From Prostheceraeus crozeri (Eukaryota > Platyhelminthes > Polycladida > Euryleptidae), in the NCBI GenBank assembly GCA_907163375.1, contig CAJQUW010008995.1, positions 186,001 to 250,000 on the forward strand: a stretch of DNA of 64,000 nt, read 5' to 3'. Every line of letters starts with the position of its first letter. The first letter of the stretch is position 1. Under the pieces are notes generated by a model. That model saw only the letters and a program-made list of their open reading frames with translations. It searched no databases and had not been told where the DNA came from. Of this stretch, positions 11,461 to 23,237 are shown piece after piece. The position numbers and the translations under genes were made by a program.

Positions 11461-11630
11461 ATGAATGTGTGTGCATTTTTTGGTACATTCCTGCTCGTCG
11501 GCTTGGCCTGCGTTTTTGCTGACGATGAAAACAGAGCACGAATCCTTGCATCCAAGCATGTTTTGAACAAGTACATGGTGGAGAAGAAAGACCTCACGCT
11601 GCACTACAACTTGTACAATGCTGGTGAAGG
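11461..11630 (+). CDS. SSR2 coding exon 1
   Basis: Encodes the signal peptide and the start of the lumenal domain (residues 1-56 plus two bases of codon 57). Ends GAAGG before the donor GTAAGT at 11631. A candidate acceptor at 11446 suggests an upstream 5' UTR exon. Confidence 0.95.
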
Positions 11631-14600
11631 GTAAGTATCTATAAGGACAAACATGGTAAAAGACAAGCGGCCGATCATGTTAGTGAAAACTGGAGGTCAC
11701 ATTGTGCTGTTCTTTTAGCACAAATTAAATCGAAGCACAAGAGCCATGAAAGTCTAGAGACATAATGATTTTAATAAGTCTATAGTGCAGTTTTTTCACC
11801 ACAAATGCTCACATTGTAGACAACTTTTATCAGTTTATCAGTGGTCTCCGTGGCACAGTGGTTAAGTGCTTGGCCTAGCGATGTATTGGTCCAGAGGTCG
11901 AGCCCCGAAGGTGTCATTGGAAGTCGGCAGGAAGGGCATCCGGACTAAAAGTACTACAACGCTCCATAAGTCTGACTATGTCAGCACCGTCCAAGCCCCA
12001 AGTATGGGGAGTAGTGACGTAAAAAAGTGAAGTGACACATTTTTTTCTGCTCATTTTTTATCTTATTGGATTGACATATATGTGAAGGTCTATAGCAATG
12101 CTTCATCGAGCAGCGGACAGCCATCACACTATTTTCAAATCTGAACTATGCATCGCTCAAAAGTGTATGCTGTCTAGCTTATATACTTCAGGCGGTGCCG
12201 TAGTGATTTTTTCTAGAAGGAATTGAATTTCGTCAAAATTCATAGCTTTTTGGAATATTTTCTTTTAAACAAGTGCAACAGTGATTACCTTGCTGTTGTA
12301 TTTATGAGGCCTAAAACAAGCTGCATGAATGCGTTTGAAAATCATCTTCAAAGCTCCATGCTTTCCTATTTTTCACCATCGAATAAATGGTGTTGAGAAA
12401 TTGTCGATCTTTGGGATATTAAAATCGTTGAATTTAGACATAGTACAGCAACTATGCGTCATGAGTGCTCCGATTATAGTGCTTTGTAGTGTTCCGATTA
12501 TTGTGAATTCCAGTGATTTATATCAATATTTGGCGTATGCGCCTGTAGCTACTGTTCGTAATCGTGTTCAAGACTACAGCTTCCAATATCATCCAATATC
12601 ATTCTACGAAAATATGTAAAGCTGCTAATTGGATTAATCCTTGCTAATTGTAGTCGGGTGTTTCTCCGGGCATCTCAAGACCACTCCCTATATGTGCATG
12701 ATGTGATTGAGGAATAGCAAGTCTCCCACATTGAGCACAAACCATTTCACCGCTTTTTCCAAAGCATCATGACAATAAATGCGTTTTGCGTTCTTTATTT
12801 TTAATTGTACTTACTTGAACATGTAATTTTCTTAATATCATTTCAGTGCCGCTACGAGTGTCGAACTGAAGGACGAAAACTTCCCTGAACAATACTTCGA
12901 AAATGTCCGCGGTGCATTGTCTGTGCGATGGGCTCGCCTTGGTCCCGGCGCCAATGTCACTCACGTAGTCGTACTCAGGCCGCTCAGTGCTGGTCTCTTC
13001 AACTTCACTGCCGCACAAGTCAGTTACCGTGCCAGCGAGGAAGACAAAGAAATTCAAGTGAGTGAAAAGTAACTGTGACATTCTATTAGAGCTTCCATTG
13101 TGGATCTCAACGTCATTGAAATGTCGACGACAGGTGGCGCCCAGCTGATGACTCAGGTCCTTTTGGGTGCAGCAGTTGCAGCTTCACATAGCTTTTGATT
13201 TTTGGAGAAGCATATTTTGAAACACTACAAATTTCTTCATACAAATTCACATGCATTGTGACACAACTATACTTGTGACTTATGCTGTAGAAGAAGCTTT
13301 ATAAGTTAATTTCTTATCTGTAGAGATTGATTGAATTCTCTCTTTGTACGTGACGGCAAGAAAAAGGACTCAGTATTTCACATACCTCACTTCAATTTTA
13401 ATTTGTCCTTCGGAAAAGCACTTTCTTTCTCAATTGATTTACAAGTACCTGCATCGAGACTACGAAAACTATATTAGTTCCTCTTGCTTGTACAACACAA
13501 TTCTCCTTTTTATTGAAATATGTTGCGTATTGAATATGTGATGTTGTGACCACAGAATTAGATTCATATGCGCGCGCTTCGGTTTCCTAGAAAGGAAGGG
13601 TTGTATGCAGCCTTAACATCGAAGTGGCACATCACAGAATTAGACAACTTGGTCCTTCTCGAATGGATGACTCGTACATCGCTTGCTATTGGAAATGGCA
13701 AACAGTAAGTCACCAGAGCCAGTGAGAGATGCGTGCGCGCTGTGATATCACATCGCACACACCAAAACACACATCGCTGACTGGCTAACATGCGATTCAG
13801 TGTCGTGCATGCACTATGCTGAGAGGAATTCTGAGAAGACGATGGCGAAATCATCAAGTGAACTAATTTTCGTACGCCTGCTACTTTCTTTAATAATGAT
13901 CGGAAGGGCCAGCATTATGGAGAAAACTTGTGCGCAATGATCTGAATTCTTCGAATCTGAAGGAATTGTGGCAATCGAAGCATTTTGCTTGAACTCACAT
14001 CAATCCGCAAGCGACGCACGACTTTTTTCCTATCTCTGTAAGGTATTAGGAATTCCTTTTTGCCCACGTAATAAGTTCCTCGATGTGCCGGCGATTCGAA
14101 TTAATCACACTTCTAGCAAACCGAAGCAGATAAACAAAATATTTAATTCTGTGATGCTCTTCTATTTTCATGATGCTAAACTAGTACTGCCTATTCCGCG
14201 TGAACTTTCCTTTTAACGCTAAAAAAGTTGTTTAGTAATTAACTAAATGAAAGAATGATTAGTTAAAAAACGCATTACGTCTGCATTGTAAGATTTCGAC
14301 CTATATAGAATAGGCATCATTATTACGAAAAAATGAATCGATAAAACTGAACAGATGCGCTGTACAAAGACATCCCGTTGAAATCAAGCATACTAGTCTA
14401 AGAAATTGCAATGTATTGTATCTTCTCGCTCGTTCATCCAATGATTAATCAAATGCAATTCGCAGAATGTCACCTGTTACTATCCATGTGACAAGTCTTT
14501 TGTAATAAGCGTAGGCCCAATGCGTTCAGATATCTTACTAGACAGCACGATGTTTGCTTCAGGAATCACTGTATGCGCCGCAGTAGTCTTTGAAATGACC

Positions 14601-17600
14601 TCTTTCCTCCTCTTTGAGGATTTGGCAATACGTTATCCAATTATCTCCATGCTCTGTATACGTACTGCTTTCATTTTTGAAGTTTTGTTCCTGAAAGCAG
14701 ATGTTTGGGTGGACGATAAAGATAGAGAAGTACTTCTGTCGTTCTTTCTGACTCCTCGCTCTACTCAATATTCAGCCTTCCTTTTCTGTTTTATTTCTTT
14801 TGGTCGTTTGCTGCAGACCGGCTTCTTTCGCTTTCTCTATACGTTATGTTGTTGGTCCGTTTGGCCCAGTATTGCCATGATCTTTTTCACGATGATTTAT
14901 CCACGAGGTTGCGTGTAGTTGGTTATCTCGCATTAAAATCGAAAGAAATGTTCTACACGAAATTACTTCGAGTTACGTCATTAGTCAGAAGTTGTTAATT
15001 GCCAAAATTGTTTGGACAAACATGAACATAACAGAGGTAAACATGACAAACTTTCATCATGGTATGAAGAAACAAAATAAAATTCACTTATCAGCCGAAA
15101 GGAAGGCAAGGTTGCGAATTTTTCTCATTATCTGAAAATTTTCAGAAATAGTTATTTCGCTTCGCGATGCAGTTTATTTGTAAGAGGAATTACACACATC
15201 TTTGCACTGTGCACATTTCTTATCGAATCACTGTTCAAACGCTAATACTATCATCATCAAAAGTACAACATGACTTAACTGTCCCATGTCCTAAGTCTTC
15301 CCAATTATTAAGCATTATTGAGATGAGGTGAACCGACCAGGATGCATCAAATCTCTTGACTCTTTCCATTATTCACGAATGAACAGTTTTATCTCATCCA
15401 CAGTATTTGTAATCTAAGCGTGTGATTGACTCGTGTCGTCTGCCACGTCAAAGCTGTTTAGCTTGCCGATTTTCTGATATCAATGCAATCTGTGATGTCA
15501 TTGATGATGGTGTCTGACGTGAGGGTCATGTCTTATCATGCAGTAGTAGCTCATGATAATCGGTCAGGAAATTTTCATGTCACGTTCTATTTTTCTTTAC
15601 AATTATAGTTGAGAACTGATATACTTTTACTTGAACAGTCAGTATTTTGCTTTTTTCAGTTTGGCTACACGACGATGCCTGGAGAGCAGCCAATTTATGG
15701 TCTGAAGGAATATGAGAAGCAATTTTCGTCTCATTTGGTAAGTCACATACCAACCGCTCGTTGATCAGGCATTAGTAAATAATTAAATCAATAGTTACAT
15801 GACTTCACACTTCGTCTTGGGTGCGATTTATAAATAATTCTTGAACTCTTTCGAATGATGGAAACATTCCACCATAGTCTGTCACACTGGGCCAGAAGCA
15901 CTGCGGCTCCTTCAGCTATCCGAGAAACAGGAAAGCATTCAACTTACAATGAAGCGGTCAAGAAATTGAACTTCGGATGAAAGCACCTTTACCTCTTTCA
16001 TATTTTCGTAACAGTGAGGAGTGAGGACTTCCTAATAATATCTAGACGTGAACGAGTGACACAGTGAGGCAGTCAAAAAGCAATTTTATCCATCTGGAGT
16101 GTACTTCCTAGACGCAGTGCTCCGATTCATTCCCGAAAATTTTAAGTTACTCCCGAATTCCCGAAAATATGGACCCGAAATTCCTGAAAATTTCCATTGT
16201 GCAGTATCTCTAACAAATATGATTTTTTGCATTGAAACAAAAAGAAAAAAAGATTGTGTCTTTGATGGACCAATTTGTTGTCAAAGAGTCATCTTCCAAA
16301 TAACTTCAGACCTTCGTGAAAATAAATGAATGTGGATAAACTGAGTATTTTTTGTAATAAAATATATCTACATGTACTTGTTGAGCAATGGCAGTAGTAC
16401 AGTGCTTAGATGAAAATAGATAATACATGTGCAACATAGATAAGACGTTTCTTCATTGTATGCCGATTAATTAATATTTTCTATGTGTTGCTGTACGCTT
16501 TAAGTTGTTGAAGTATTCAGATTTGCTCATAGTATCTCAAAGCTTCCATTCATTTTAAAACCCAAGCACATGAAGATAAGCTTTATGAAGACTATTATGC
16601 ACAATAATTGAAGAAATGTAAGGGATATAACTAGTCTGTAGGGGTCTTAACTGGTCTGTTTCCGGGGATCAAAATACTTACAGATGCATTAAATTAATGT
16701 GCTGCTTTATCAATTAATGAATACTATCCCATTAACGGTTTCTATGCCGTTTTAATGTGATAGTACATAATTCCCGAAAATTCGGAGGGTATGTCGCTCG
16801 GAGCACTGTAGACGTATGCAACTAGTGTGACTAGATGTCCATGGGGACTATATTTCAAATTTCGGGAACAGCACGTGCTTGATGGCTGTATCTGGTATAG
16901 CTGCAACTTGGTCTGGTTACTTGGTGTCAGGGTTGTTACTTGTTGGGTTCCTGGCCCCTACCAGCTAGTGCTTATGACTTGGGGAGACACCCCTGTAACT
17001 GGCATTGTGTCCATCAGACGTTCAGCGCTAGTGAGCACGTCCGTGATAATGTGGAGGATTGCTGACAGGGTTGCTTTTCCCATAAGACCAGCTATGTCCC
17101 TTGTTGGCTTAACGGAATGTCCCTGTATGCCTGCATCCTTTGTAGCATACCAGCGCCTGCTAGGGTGGTGCAGGGCTGCTGTTAGTTCGGTGCTGGGTGC
17201 ATTGGACTAGATTGTTGCTACTCTGGGTCCCAGTCCGCACCTTCGGGTGTTTCTGAAGCCGTCCTGGGTATTGGATTTCAAGGTTTACTTTGTTCTCTGT
17301 GCGACACCTTATAACTTCACTTGACTAATAATGCTGCATTTTCGATCATTCAGAAGGATTTCGAATAGAATGCTGTAGCAATTAATTTGGATTACATGTA
17401 ATATTAATGAAATGCTAGTATATTGTGTAAGTAGAACTTGGAGAAGGCTTCAAGTCGCAAAATGCTTAGACTCGTGAAGTAGAACTTTTCTAAACTTCAG
17501 TCACAGAATTGATTTGTTTCATACTACTTGATAAATAATAATCAGTAGAAGACCATTAGATCTAAAGTTGCATGGATCTTGAGGAAATTCCCGTTACAGA

Positions 17601-20600
17601 TCGCTGTCAAGCACAGAAATGAACAGTATAACTGTAAGGTTGTGCTAAGAATGGAAATTACTCAAGGAAGGTCGCGGCGGCACATCCGGGGGGAAACTAA
17701 GTTGGTGGGCATGAACCCCCAATCCAAAAGCTTCGATTTACTCATGTGCCTGCTCTAACCCCAATGAAACAGACGTTGTCAGTACATCTAATGAAAAATA
17801 GCTAGCGCATTATGTGCCTTTATATGAGCATATGCATGAAAGCTAAATTTCCATATCTAGAGGTTTTGCTGTCAAGAGTAGAACAGCCTCTTAACTAACT
17901 TTTCTAATCCTGGTTAGACAAATTGAAGTCGAGAGGTCTGGTGTTGATGTGTATCTGGACTTAACTTTATCATTTTGGACCATAAGATCTGTGACTTTCT
18001 GCGACTTCTGTCCATCTGGGGTCATCGGATAACAATTAATTGAATGATTCATTTGTGTTACATTGGGGAGGGTATTTAAACTGATTCGCTTGCAATGTTG
18101 TCATCACACACCATCGTTTGGAGGACATTCCACCTTCAGTGATTTATTTAGACACTCAGCTGAGACACTGACCGCTTTCAGGAACTAAAGTTCATAACAC
18201 GTACAGTATCTCTATACTACAATGCTTTTATGATAACTTTTAAAGCTCTATTTTACGTTCTGTTGTAGGCACGTATGATTGATAATTTATTCACTTATTT
18301 CAATAATTGCTCACGTTGTATGGGCCCGATCCAGCTTCAGCCTCCCGGATGATCGGGTAGCACGGGATGGCCCCTCAGTTCGCTGCTTTCACACGCTTCT
18401 ATCCTCTGCCATGTCTTCGGTGAGAGACCTGGTTTTCAGAAGCTGCTCTTACGCTGGTGGCTGTTCTTCATCCCGCTCTTCACCACAGTTCTTCAGCTTT
18501 TTCTTGGCCTTCCCTTTCTATGAGGCACTGCCTTTCGCTTCCAAGCTGCTTTGCAGATTTTATCGTCCGGTCTTCTGAGATGTCCTAATCATCTCCACCG
18601 ACGGGTCTCTACTTCTTTGCTCATCACAGGTACTCTAAGCTTGTGGCGGATATGGCTGTTACGTATCCTGTCTTGTCTTACCCTTTGACCTCCTCAACAT
18701 CCTCATTTCGGATGCCTTCATCGCAGTTATGTCTTCTTTCTTTGAGGCCCAGAGCTCAGCGTGGTATAACATCTAACCACTGAGCAGATAAACTTCGACA
18801 TTAAGTCGTTACTTAATGTTATATTGTTGTCACAGAGGACTGCAGACATCGATCTCCAATTTTTCCATCCCGCTTAGGTTTTCATCCTATGTCTCGGCCC
18901 GTTGTTGCTTCTTCGTCCATCACCGTACTCAAATACTTAAAGGCATCTACAGTCAGGAGCCCGACGCCATGTTGGTGTAAGCTCTTATTCTCCTTCGTGC
19001 TGAGGTACACCATCTTCGTTCTATTGATCCGAAGACCTTGGGTCTCAAGGACTTCATGCCGCTTCTCTAAGCGCGTTCGAATTATCTCCTTCGTCTTCTG
19101 AGATTACCAGGTCGTCGGCAAAGAGGAGTTATAGGGTGTCACTCTCCCCAGTCTCTCTTAGTGGCTTAGATATCTCATCTAATAAGTCGACGAAGAAGGC
19201 ACATGACTTGCTTCAATGTCAATTGTTTCAATAATTGACTATAAGACAAGTATTATTGCTAAATAATTAAAATGAAGTTTTATCAATTTTAAATCGTTAG
19301 GATGTAGCTTTACGTATATCATGCCATGGGTCTGGTCAACCCATGATCCAAATTGATGAATAAGATATTTTCTGACTTGTAGGCCCATATAGCCTATTTC
19401 GTTTAATTGAAACAAGAGAAAGAAAATTTCAATTAGAAACCAGTAGACCCCTGTATTCAAGGGATGATTAAAAAGAAAATATTGCAATTTATTGATTGAT
19501 TGATATTTCGAAATACATTAATATGTCTATCAGAAAATGAAGGACCAGCCATTAATTTATGAGGTGAGAGAACTCCTTATTTGACGCTTTTCTTTATTTT
19601 TCCACCACGTGGTCTATGTTGGAGAATCATGTCGTTTATTACCTGAGAGAAAAAAAGAAGACATTAAAGCAGTCAGAGATGCTGACGCTTCACACTCTGA
19701 AGTCATTCGACGTGTTTGAAAGTGACCACAGAGTGGCCTTTGAGAGGAGGGAGGTGGTGGACAAGGAACAGGTATGGAAGAGAAGATTGATAAAAGAAGC
19801 ATTTTGGAATGAGATGCATGCATCGGCAAATCGATTGAAGCTTTCTTAAAGCAGTAACCGGAATTTTTTACTTTTTACTTTCTTGTTGAATTTTTTTTAA
19901 CTTTCATTACGTCTACTGTCGATTTTAGTAGTAGTACTTGTTTTCTGTATTTTCTCATACCGCTTTGCATTCTATTGTGTGGACAGTTACGCTATGTTCC
20001 GGGTTGAATGAAAGCTCGTCATTCACTTGCCTGACGATGGTCGCCTGTAGTGACTGAAATGCCTCGCACGTGGTGTAAGAATAAAGAAAAGAGTCAAATG
20101 AGAACTTCTGTCATCTTATAGTACGTCTGCTGAGAGTACTGCATTGAGCCGTAATCTGGTGGTTGAACTTTCCCATTATTGCTAGTTTCCATCATAAAAA
20201 ATTGCATTACTCCAATTGCGTCAGGAAAATAGTACATGACTTTTGATATTTTGGTTTTCCAGACAATTCCTGAAGCCAGTTTCCCTAGATGTATATTAAA
20301 AGCCTTTATAACAAAAATTATCTTTATGCTAAGTACGAACGTATTTGCTCAACGATATAGAAAGAGTGAGGGAAACAATTAGACGAGATTTTGATCCGAC
20401 AATCAGCTCTTCAATCAGTCGCTCCTTCTCGTGCTGCGGTGAGGCATGCAACAGTTACTGTCTTCATTTAAAATGCAATTCAAATGATTCATCCACAGTG
20501 AGCTCTCCTGACTTTGGGCAGCTGATAACCAATATAATTGAGATCATTTTCTTCATGCTTTCCTCCTGCGATGTTTCATCGCTAACTGTCGGGTAACTGT

Positions 20601-22025
20601 CGCACCGGCCTATACATGTCTGCAGCCATATTGCGACCCCGTTTCCATCTGAGTCGGAACCAAGTTCGGGCCTGGACTTTTGTTTTGGACAGGGTCGGGC
20701 GCGAGCCGACGATTTTCTAGATAACTTTCCTGATGTCCTATTCACATTTCTAGGTAACTGCATTGATGCACAATCGAGTTGATTTTGCTTGGAATGTAAT
20801 GGATTGGATGCATTAGATAAACGCTAATGGCAACAGTGGGTAGGACTTGAGTTTCCCTGATTCAAAAATTTGAAAAGTGATGCTAACAGATTATGTAAAG
20901 TTCTCTGCACAAGAAAAAAACGAGTTTTTCGATATATGACAAAGATTGGTCTCAAAGCATTTTATTGGCGGAATATTTTATTAATAAGCTTTATTTAATT
21001 GAATTGACCAAAAAACCCCTCCGTTGACACTTTATTGAATTTCCTTCGTGGGCGGTAGTGAATAAGCACGCATTTAAATATTCCGAATTGAGTATTTTTA
21101 TGAAGACATGCATTCCTTATATAACATGTGATAAAAAATTGAATTTAGTTGATGGCTCTGTTCTGCTGGTTGTTCCGCAGAAACATGATGCTGTCCACAA
21201 CTTCTGTTTTTAGTCGAGAGCAGTGGGGCTCTCAAATTGCTAGCAACATATTTACGCGATTTACTGTATTCATTACCACAGTCGGACTACGGAGTCCTGT
21301 CATTTGATATAGACTGATAAATCTCCGTCACTCTGACTGCGAAAACCTCACTAGGTGACATGACACGCCAATTACGCGTAATTACACATGACCCTAAACA
21401 TCTGTGGTTACCGCATGGCATCTCTGTAACATATGTCGGCAGTGCTGTTATATAGACTTTGCGTCTCATGTGTCGGTATGTATCAGAGGCTAAACAATGT
21501 GATATGACCTAATATTCATGCTCAGGGAAGACAGAACATGCTAAGCGTTTCATCCGAGGTTCAAGCGGCGACGAGGACAACCGTTTACGACGCGTAAACT
21601 ATAAACGCTCGCCCGCACGTATTTATTAACATTCCCCCATGTTTTGACAGCATCAGATCAAGTGATTTCTGATTCTTAGTGCAGCGCGTAGAAGTATAAA
21701 CTGCCCTTAACCACGTATGTTAGGGGTGCTCCGTAATTGCGCGTGACAATGCCACCTAGTACTTCTCAATCAGCTCATTTTTATCATTTTATTGATATAC
21801 TACCAATACAAAGCTCAATGACTTGACGAAACATATGTGAATTGGTTGGACACAGATTCACCCCCGTTTGAATGAAAGAATAACGTGTATTTCTTTTGAT
21901 ACTTTCAGGTTGACTGGCTGAGCTTTGGCCTGATGACCACGCCATCTCTCCTCATTCCGTTCCTTCTGTGGCACCGAAGCAAGAGCAAGTACGAAAGTGC
22001 TTCCAGATCGAAGAAATCAAATTAA
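11461..22025 (+). CDS. Translocon-associated protein subunit beta (TRAP-beta, SSR2), four coding exons
   Basis: Subunit of the TRAP complex, which sits beside the Sec61 translocon in the ER membrane and assists translocation of secretory proteins. Exons 11461-11630, 12847-13057, 15660-15737 and 21909-22025 join to 191 codons (human is about 183). Seen: signal peptide residues 1-20 (MNVCAFFGTF...CVFA), lumenal beta-sandwich domain about 21-150, N-glycosylation sequons at N93 (NVT) and N109 (NFT) at the two positions glycosylated in vertebrates, one membrane span about 156-174 (DWLSFGLMTTPSLLIPFLLW), and a basic cytosolic tail. RILASKHVLN, LTLHYNLYN, VVLRPLSAG and FNFTA match the family directly. 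All introns are GT-AG with phases 2, 0 and 0. The start is the first ATG after an acceptor-like site at 11446. The frame is intact. Confidence 0.97.
11631..12846 (+). other. SSR2 intron 1 (phase 2)
   Basis: GT at 11631 and TTTCAG ending at 12846. It carries a tRNA-type SINE at 11844-12028. The rest is AT-rich without genes. Confidence 0.9.
11844..12028 (+). mobile_element. tRNA-derived SINE in SSR2 intron 1
   Basis: Box A-like TGGCACAGTGG (11851-11861) and box B-like GGTCGAGCCCC (11896-11906) lie at tRNA-like spacing. They are followed by GGCAGGAAGGGCATCCGG, a motif I recall from tRNA-SINE families of fish and invertebrates, and a short A-rich tail (GTAAAAAAGTGAAG). It would be transcribed by RNA polymerase III from these internal boxes. 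No clear target duplication was found. Confidence 0.8.
12847..13057 (+). CDS. SSR2 coding exon 2
   Basis: Residues 57-127, the core of the lumenal domain, including both N-glycosylation sequons and VVLRPLSAGLFNF. Acceptor TTTCAG at 12841-12846, donor GTGAGT at 13058. Confidence 0.96.
13551..14153 (+). mobile_element. hAT-type non-autonomous element, copy 1 (SSR2 intron 2)
   Basis: Inverted ends CACAGAATTAGAT (left) and, reversed, CACAGAATTAAAT (right) bound 603 bp. The same element is present in inverted orientation at 24818-25377, where it has a perfect 8-bp target duplication. No target duplication is visible for this copy. Short frames inside are not recognisable transposase. Confidence 0.75.
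14520..14918 (+). other. 132-codon open frame in SSR2 intron 2, probably not a gene
   Basis: The longest open frame in this intron is hydrophobic in the plus direction. The opposite strand is lysine- and arginine-rich and looks as coding-like as the forward strand. I recognise neither. It is most likely a chance frame or a very old relic. Confidence 0.2.
15660..15737 (+). CDS. SSR2 coding exon 3
   Basis: Residues 128-153 (FGYTTMPGEQPIYGLKEYEK...), the stretch leading to the membrane span. Acceptor CTTTTTTCAG, donor GTAAGT at 15738. It is 78 bp long and in phase at both ends, so skipping it would keep the frame. Confidence 0.96.
16115..16808 (+). mobile_element. Non-autonomous hAT-like element with 6-bp target duplication
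   Basis: Ends CAGTGCTCCGA (16115) and TCGGAGCACTG (to 16808) are perfect 11-bp inverted repeats. They are flanked on both sides by the 6-bp direct repeat TAGACG (16109-16114 and 16809-16814). Subterminal ATTCCCGAAAATT motifs occur at both ends. No transposase is inside. A 6-bp duplication with CAGTG ends fits the hAT6 group as I recall it from repeat catalogues. Confidence 0.85.
16815..17265 (-). other. GC-richer coding-like patch, unassigned
   Basis: Minus-strand reading gives GHSVKPTRDIAGLMGKATLS, AILHIITDVLTSAERLMDTM and PVTGVSPQVISTSW, then a stop and a Thr/Ser/Gln-rich tail. The base composition is clearly richer in G+C than the surrounding intron, and the patch stops at the DNA element's right edge. 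It resembles degraded coding sequence or retrocopied cDNA; I do not recognise the protein. Confidence 0.35.
18300..19225 (-). pseudogene. LINE reverse transcriptase fragment (endonuclease-RT type), decayed
   Basis: The minus strand gives AFFVDLLDEISKPLRETGES, FADDLVISEDEG (RT catalytic box FADD), then a GLRINRTKMVYLS-like segment across a frame change, and further down EVKGKTRQDT and RRGRPKS-like pieces. This is the RT palm, thumb and C-terminal order seen in invertebrate LINEs. Many frame changes and stops make it an old copy. Confidence 0.65.
19600..20095 (+). pseudogene. Penelope-like element tail: C-terminal GIY-YIG endonuclease and 3' UTR
   Basis: The plus strand reads HVVYVGESCRLL (the GIY-YIG core, in the VVY...YVGE form), then KKEDIKAVRDADASHSEV. 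A frame change is followed by FESDHRVAFERREVVDKEQV and WKRRLIKEAFW up to a TAA near 19849. This is the end of a canonical PLE whose endonuclease follows the RT. The downstream sequence, with CTGACGATGGTCGCCTG and AATAAAG, looks like a PLE 3' UTR. The RT itself is absent (5' truncation). Confidence 0.75.
20590..20760. other. GC-rich patch in SSR2 intron 3, unassigned
   Basis: A patch with CGGGCCTGG and GGTCGGGCGCGAGCC differs from the AT-rich surroundings. It may be a repeat end, but no partner was found. Confidence 0.2.
21349..21760 (-). mobile_element. TAGGTGACATG MITE, copy 1 (inverted orientation)
   Basis: Bounded by CACTAGGTGACATG and its inverse ending GCCACCTAGT. It shares internal blocks with copies at 38760-39194 and 61441-61867: GACAGAACATGC, GGTTCAAGCGGCGACGAGG, TATAAACGCTCGCC. 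TA at the edges fits a mariner-like TA duplication. Non-coding, with ACGCGT palindromes near both ends. Confidence 0.8.
21909..22025 (+). CDS. SSR2 coding exon 4 (terminal)
   Basis: Residues 154-191: membrane span and basic tail SKYESASRSKKSN, stop TAA 22023-22025. Acceptor ACTTTCAG ends at 21908. Confidence 0.96.
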   Translation, partial: VDWLSFGLMTTPSLLIPFLLWHRSKSKYESASRSKKSN

Positions 22026-22235
22026 GAGAATTCCGCTTGTGGCCTGTACAGAACTGTAGCTTGGGGCAGACGGGTGCCAATCATGTCAGATGTATATAAT
22101 TAGTTTTCTGACCTTCAAATTGTAAGATTTTTCCAATCGCTGTATTTATCATTTCCTGTGTATGTGATGAGGCTTAGCGTTGCTTTGTGTTGCGATTGTG
22201 CCCTTGTTAAGACACCTTTTTGATAATATATGTGG

Positions 22236-22241
22236 AATAAA
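22236..22241 (+). terminator. SSR2 polyadenylation signal AATAAA
   Basis: AATAAA lies 210 bp after the SSR2 stop and is followed by a T/G-rich stretch (GTCGTTTTGCC), as expected for the 3' end of the transcript. Confidence 0.75.
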
Positions 22242-22359
22242 ATATAGTCGTTTTGCCTGACCAATTGACAGGAAACACGTAGTAATCAGAGAAGAACCTA
22301 TCTATCCGGACTGGAATTATTTGGATCGAGGGCTGAAAACGTTTCTTGTACATGGTTTA

Positions 22360-22460
22360 AACCTTGGTTTTTCTTGATATTTGCTTACTTTTGAGTAACC
22401 CTTCGTTCATGACTGGTAGCTGTGCAAGGGGTGAAAATTCTGTAGAAAACTTATCTAAAA
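22360..22460 (+). mobile_element. Solo 3' end of the CR1/jockey-like LINE
   Basis: GAGTAACCC...TTCGTTCATG...TAGCTGTGC...GGGGTGAAAATTC matches the 3' UTR of the LINE at 4866-4916, including the stem-loop (22398-22432). Only the last 100 bp or so were inserted, an extreme 5' truncation just downstream of SSR2. Confidence 0.75.
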
Positions 22461-23237
22461 AAATTGAATTATATGTTGCAATGGTGAAATGTTATTGTGC
22501 AAGAATTTCGAATCAGAACGGTGTGGTATCCAATAGTTACGCTATCCTTAATAGAGATAGGATGTTAGGCGTAATTCTGTGTAGGTGTTCAACTGAAGAA
22601 TATGAAGTTGACAATTACGACTGGGATTATCTCGATTTTCTAAACAAAGAAGTGTAGCAAAACTTCCCAGGTAGCTGATGGTCGTCGATAAAATAATAAA
22701 GTTATAAACGTACCGGCAATAGTCATCTTCGGTAGTCGAGCTATAACGTAAGGTCGACCAGTGAAGGCGCTACATGGACGCTCAATTTCTGTCTACTTGA
22801 ACGAGCTATCGATAATACAAAGCTGGGCCTACTTGAGGAGCTTTTGCTTGAAAATTGTGCATTACTTGTTTGTAATGCAGCTAGGCTATGCCTGCATGGA
22901 TGCGGATGTCGATATGCACGCAATTCGCGGTCACTTCTTTGAAAATTAACTTAAGTTCAAAATTATTGAATGACCAGATGGCAGGAGGAGTGAATTTCTA
23001 AGCAGGAGAGTGTGCAAGACTCAAGTATGAAATCGAATTCGCAAAAATAGACCTCGCGTAGTTAATCTTAAAATGATAGTTTAGATTAAGATGTCAGGCC
23101 ATAGCTGCAAATTAGGGCAGCATAATTTGGAGGACGGCAACAATTATTGCTTTCTTGCGTAATATTATGCGGTAACAAACCGCAACTTATAGCCTACTGA
23201 CAAAAACGCATTCGAGTTCATTTTTAGTGATTTACAG

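Larger units (their letters stand above)
15738..21908 (+). other. SSR2 intron 3 (phase 0), 6.2 kb
   Basis: Holds a 694-bp DNA element, a minus-strand coding-like patch, a LINE RT fragment, a PLE tail and a MITE (listed separately). The remaining 17.3-18.3 kb and 20.1-21.3 kb show nothing recognisable. Confidence 0.9.

Noticed and set aside
11851-11906. Functional tRNA gene
   Set aside because: Boxes A and B are present but the cloverleaf is not maintained and the SINE body follows; it is a SINE head.
12767-13081. 104-codon minus frame over SSR2 exon 2
   Set aside because: It is the antisense of a proven coding exon.
14520-14918. 132-codon hydrophobic frame as a membrane protein gene
   Set aside because: Within an SSR2 intron, no homology recognised, and the opposite strand looks equally open; length alone is not enough.
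16827-17210. 127-codon plus frame
   Set aside because: The minus strand is the more coding-like one; the plus frame appears to be its shadow.
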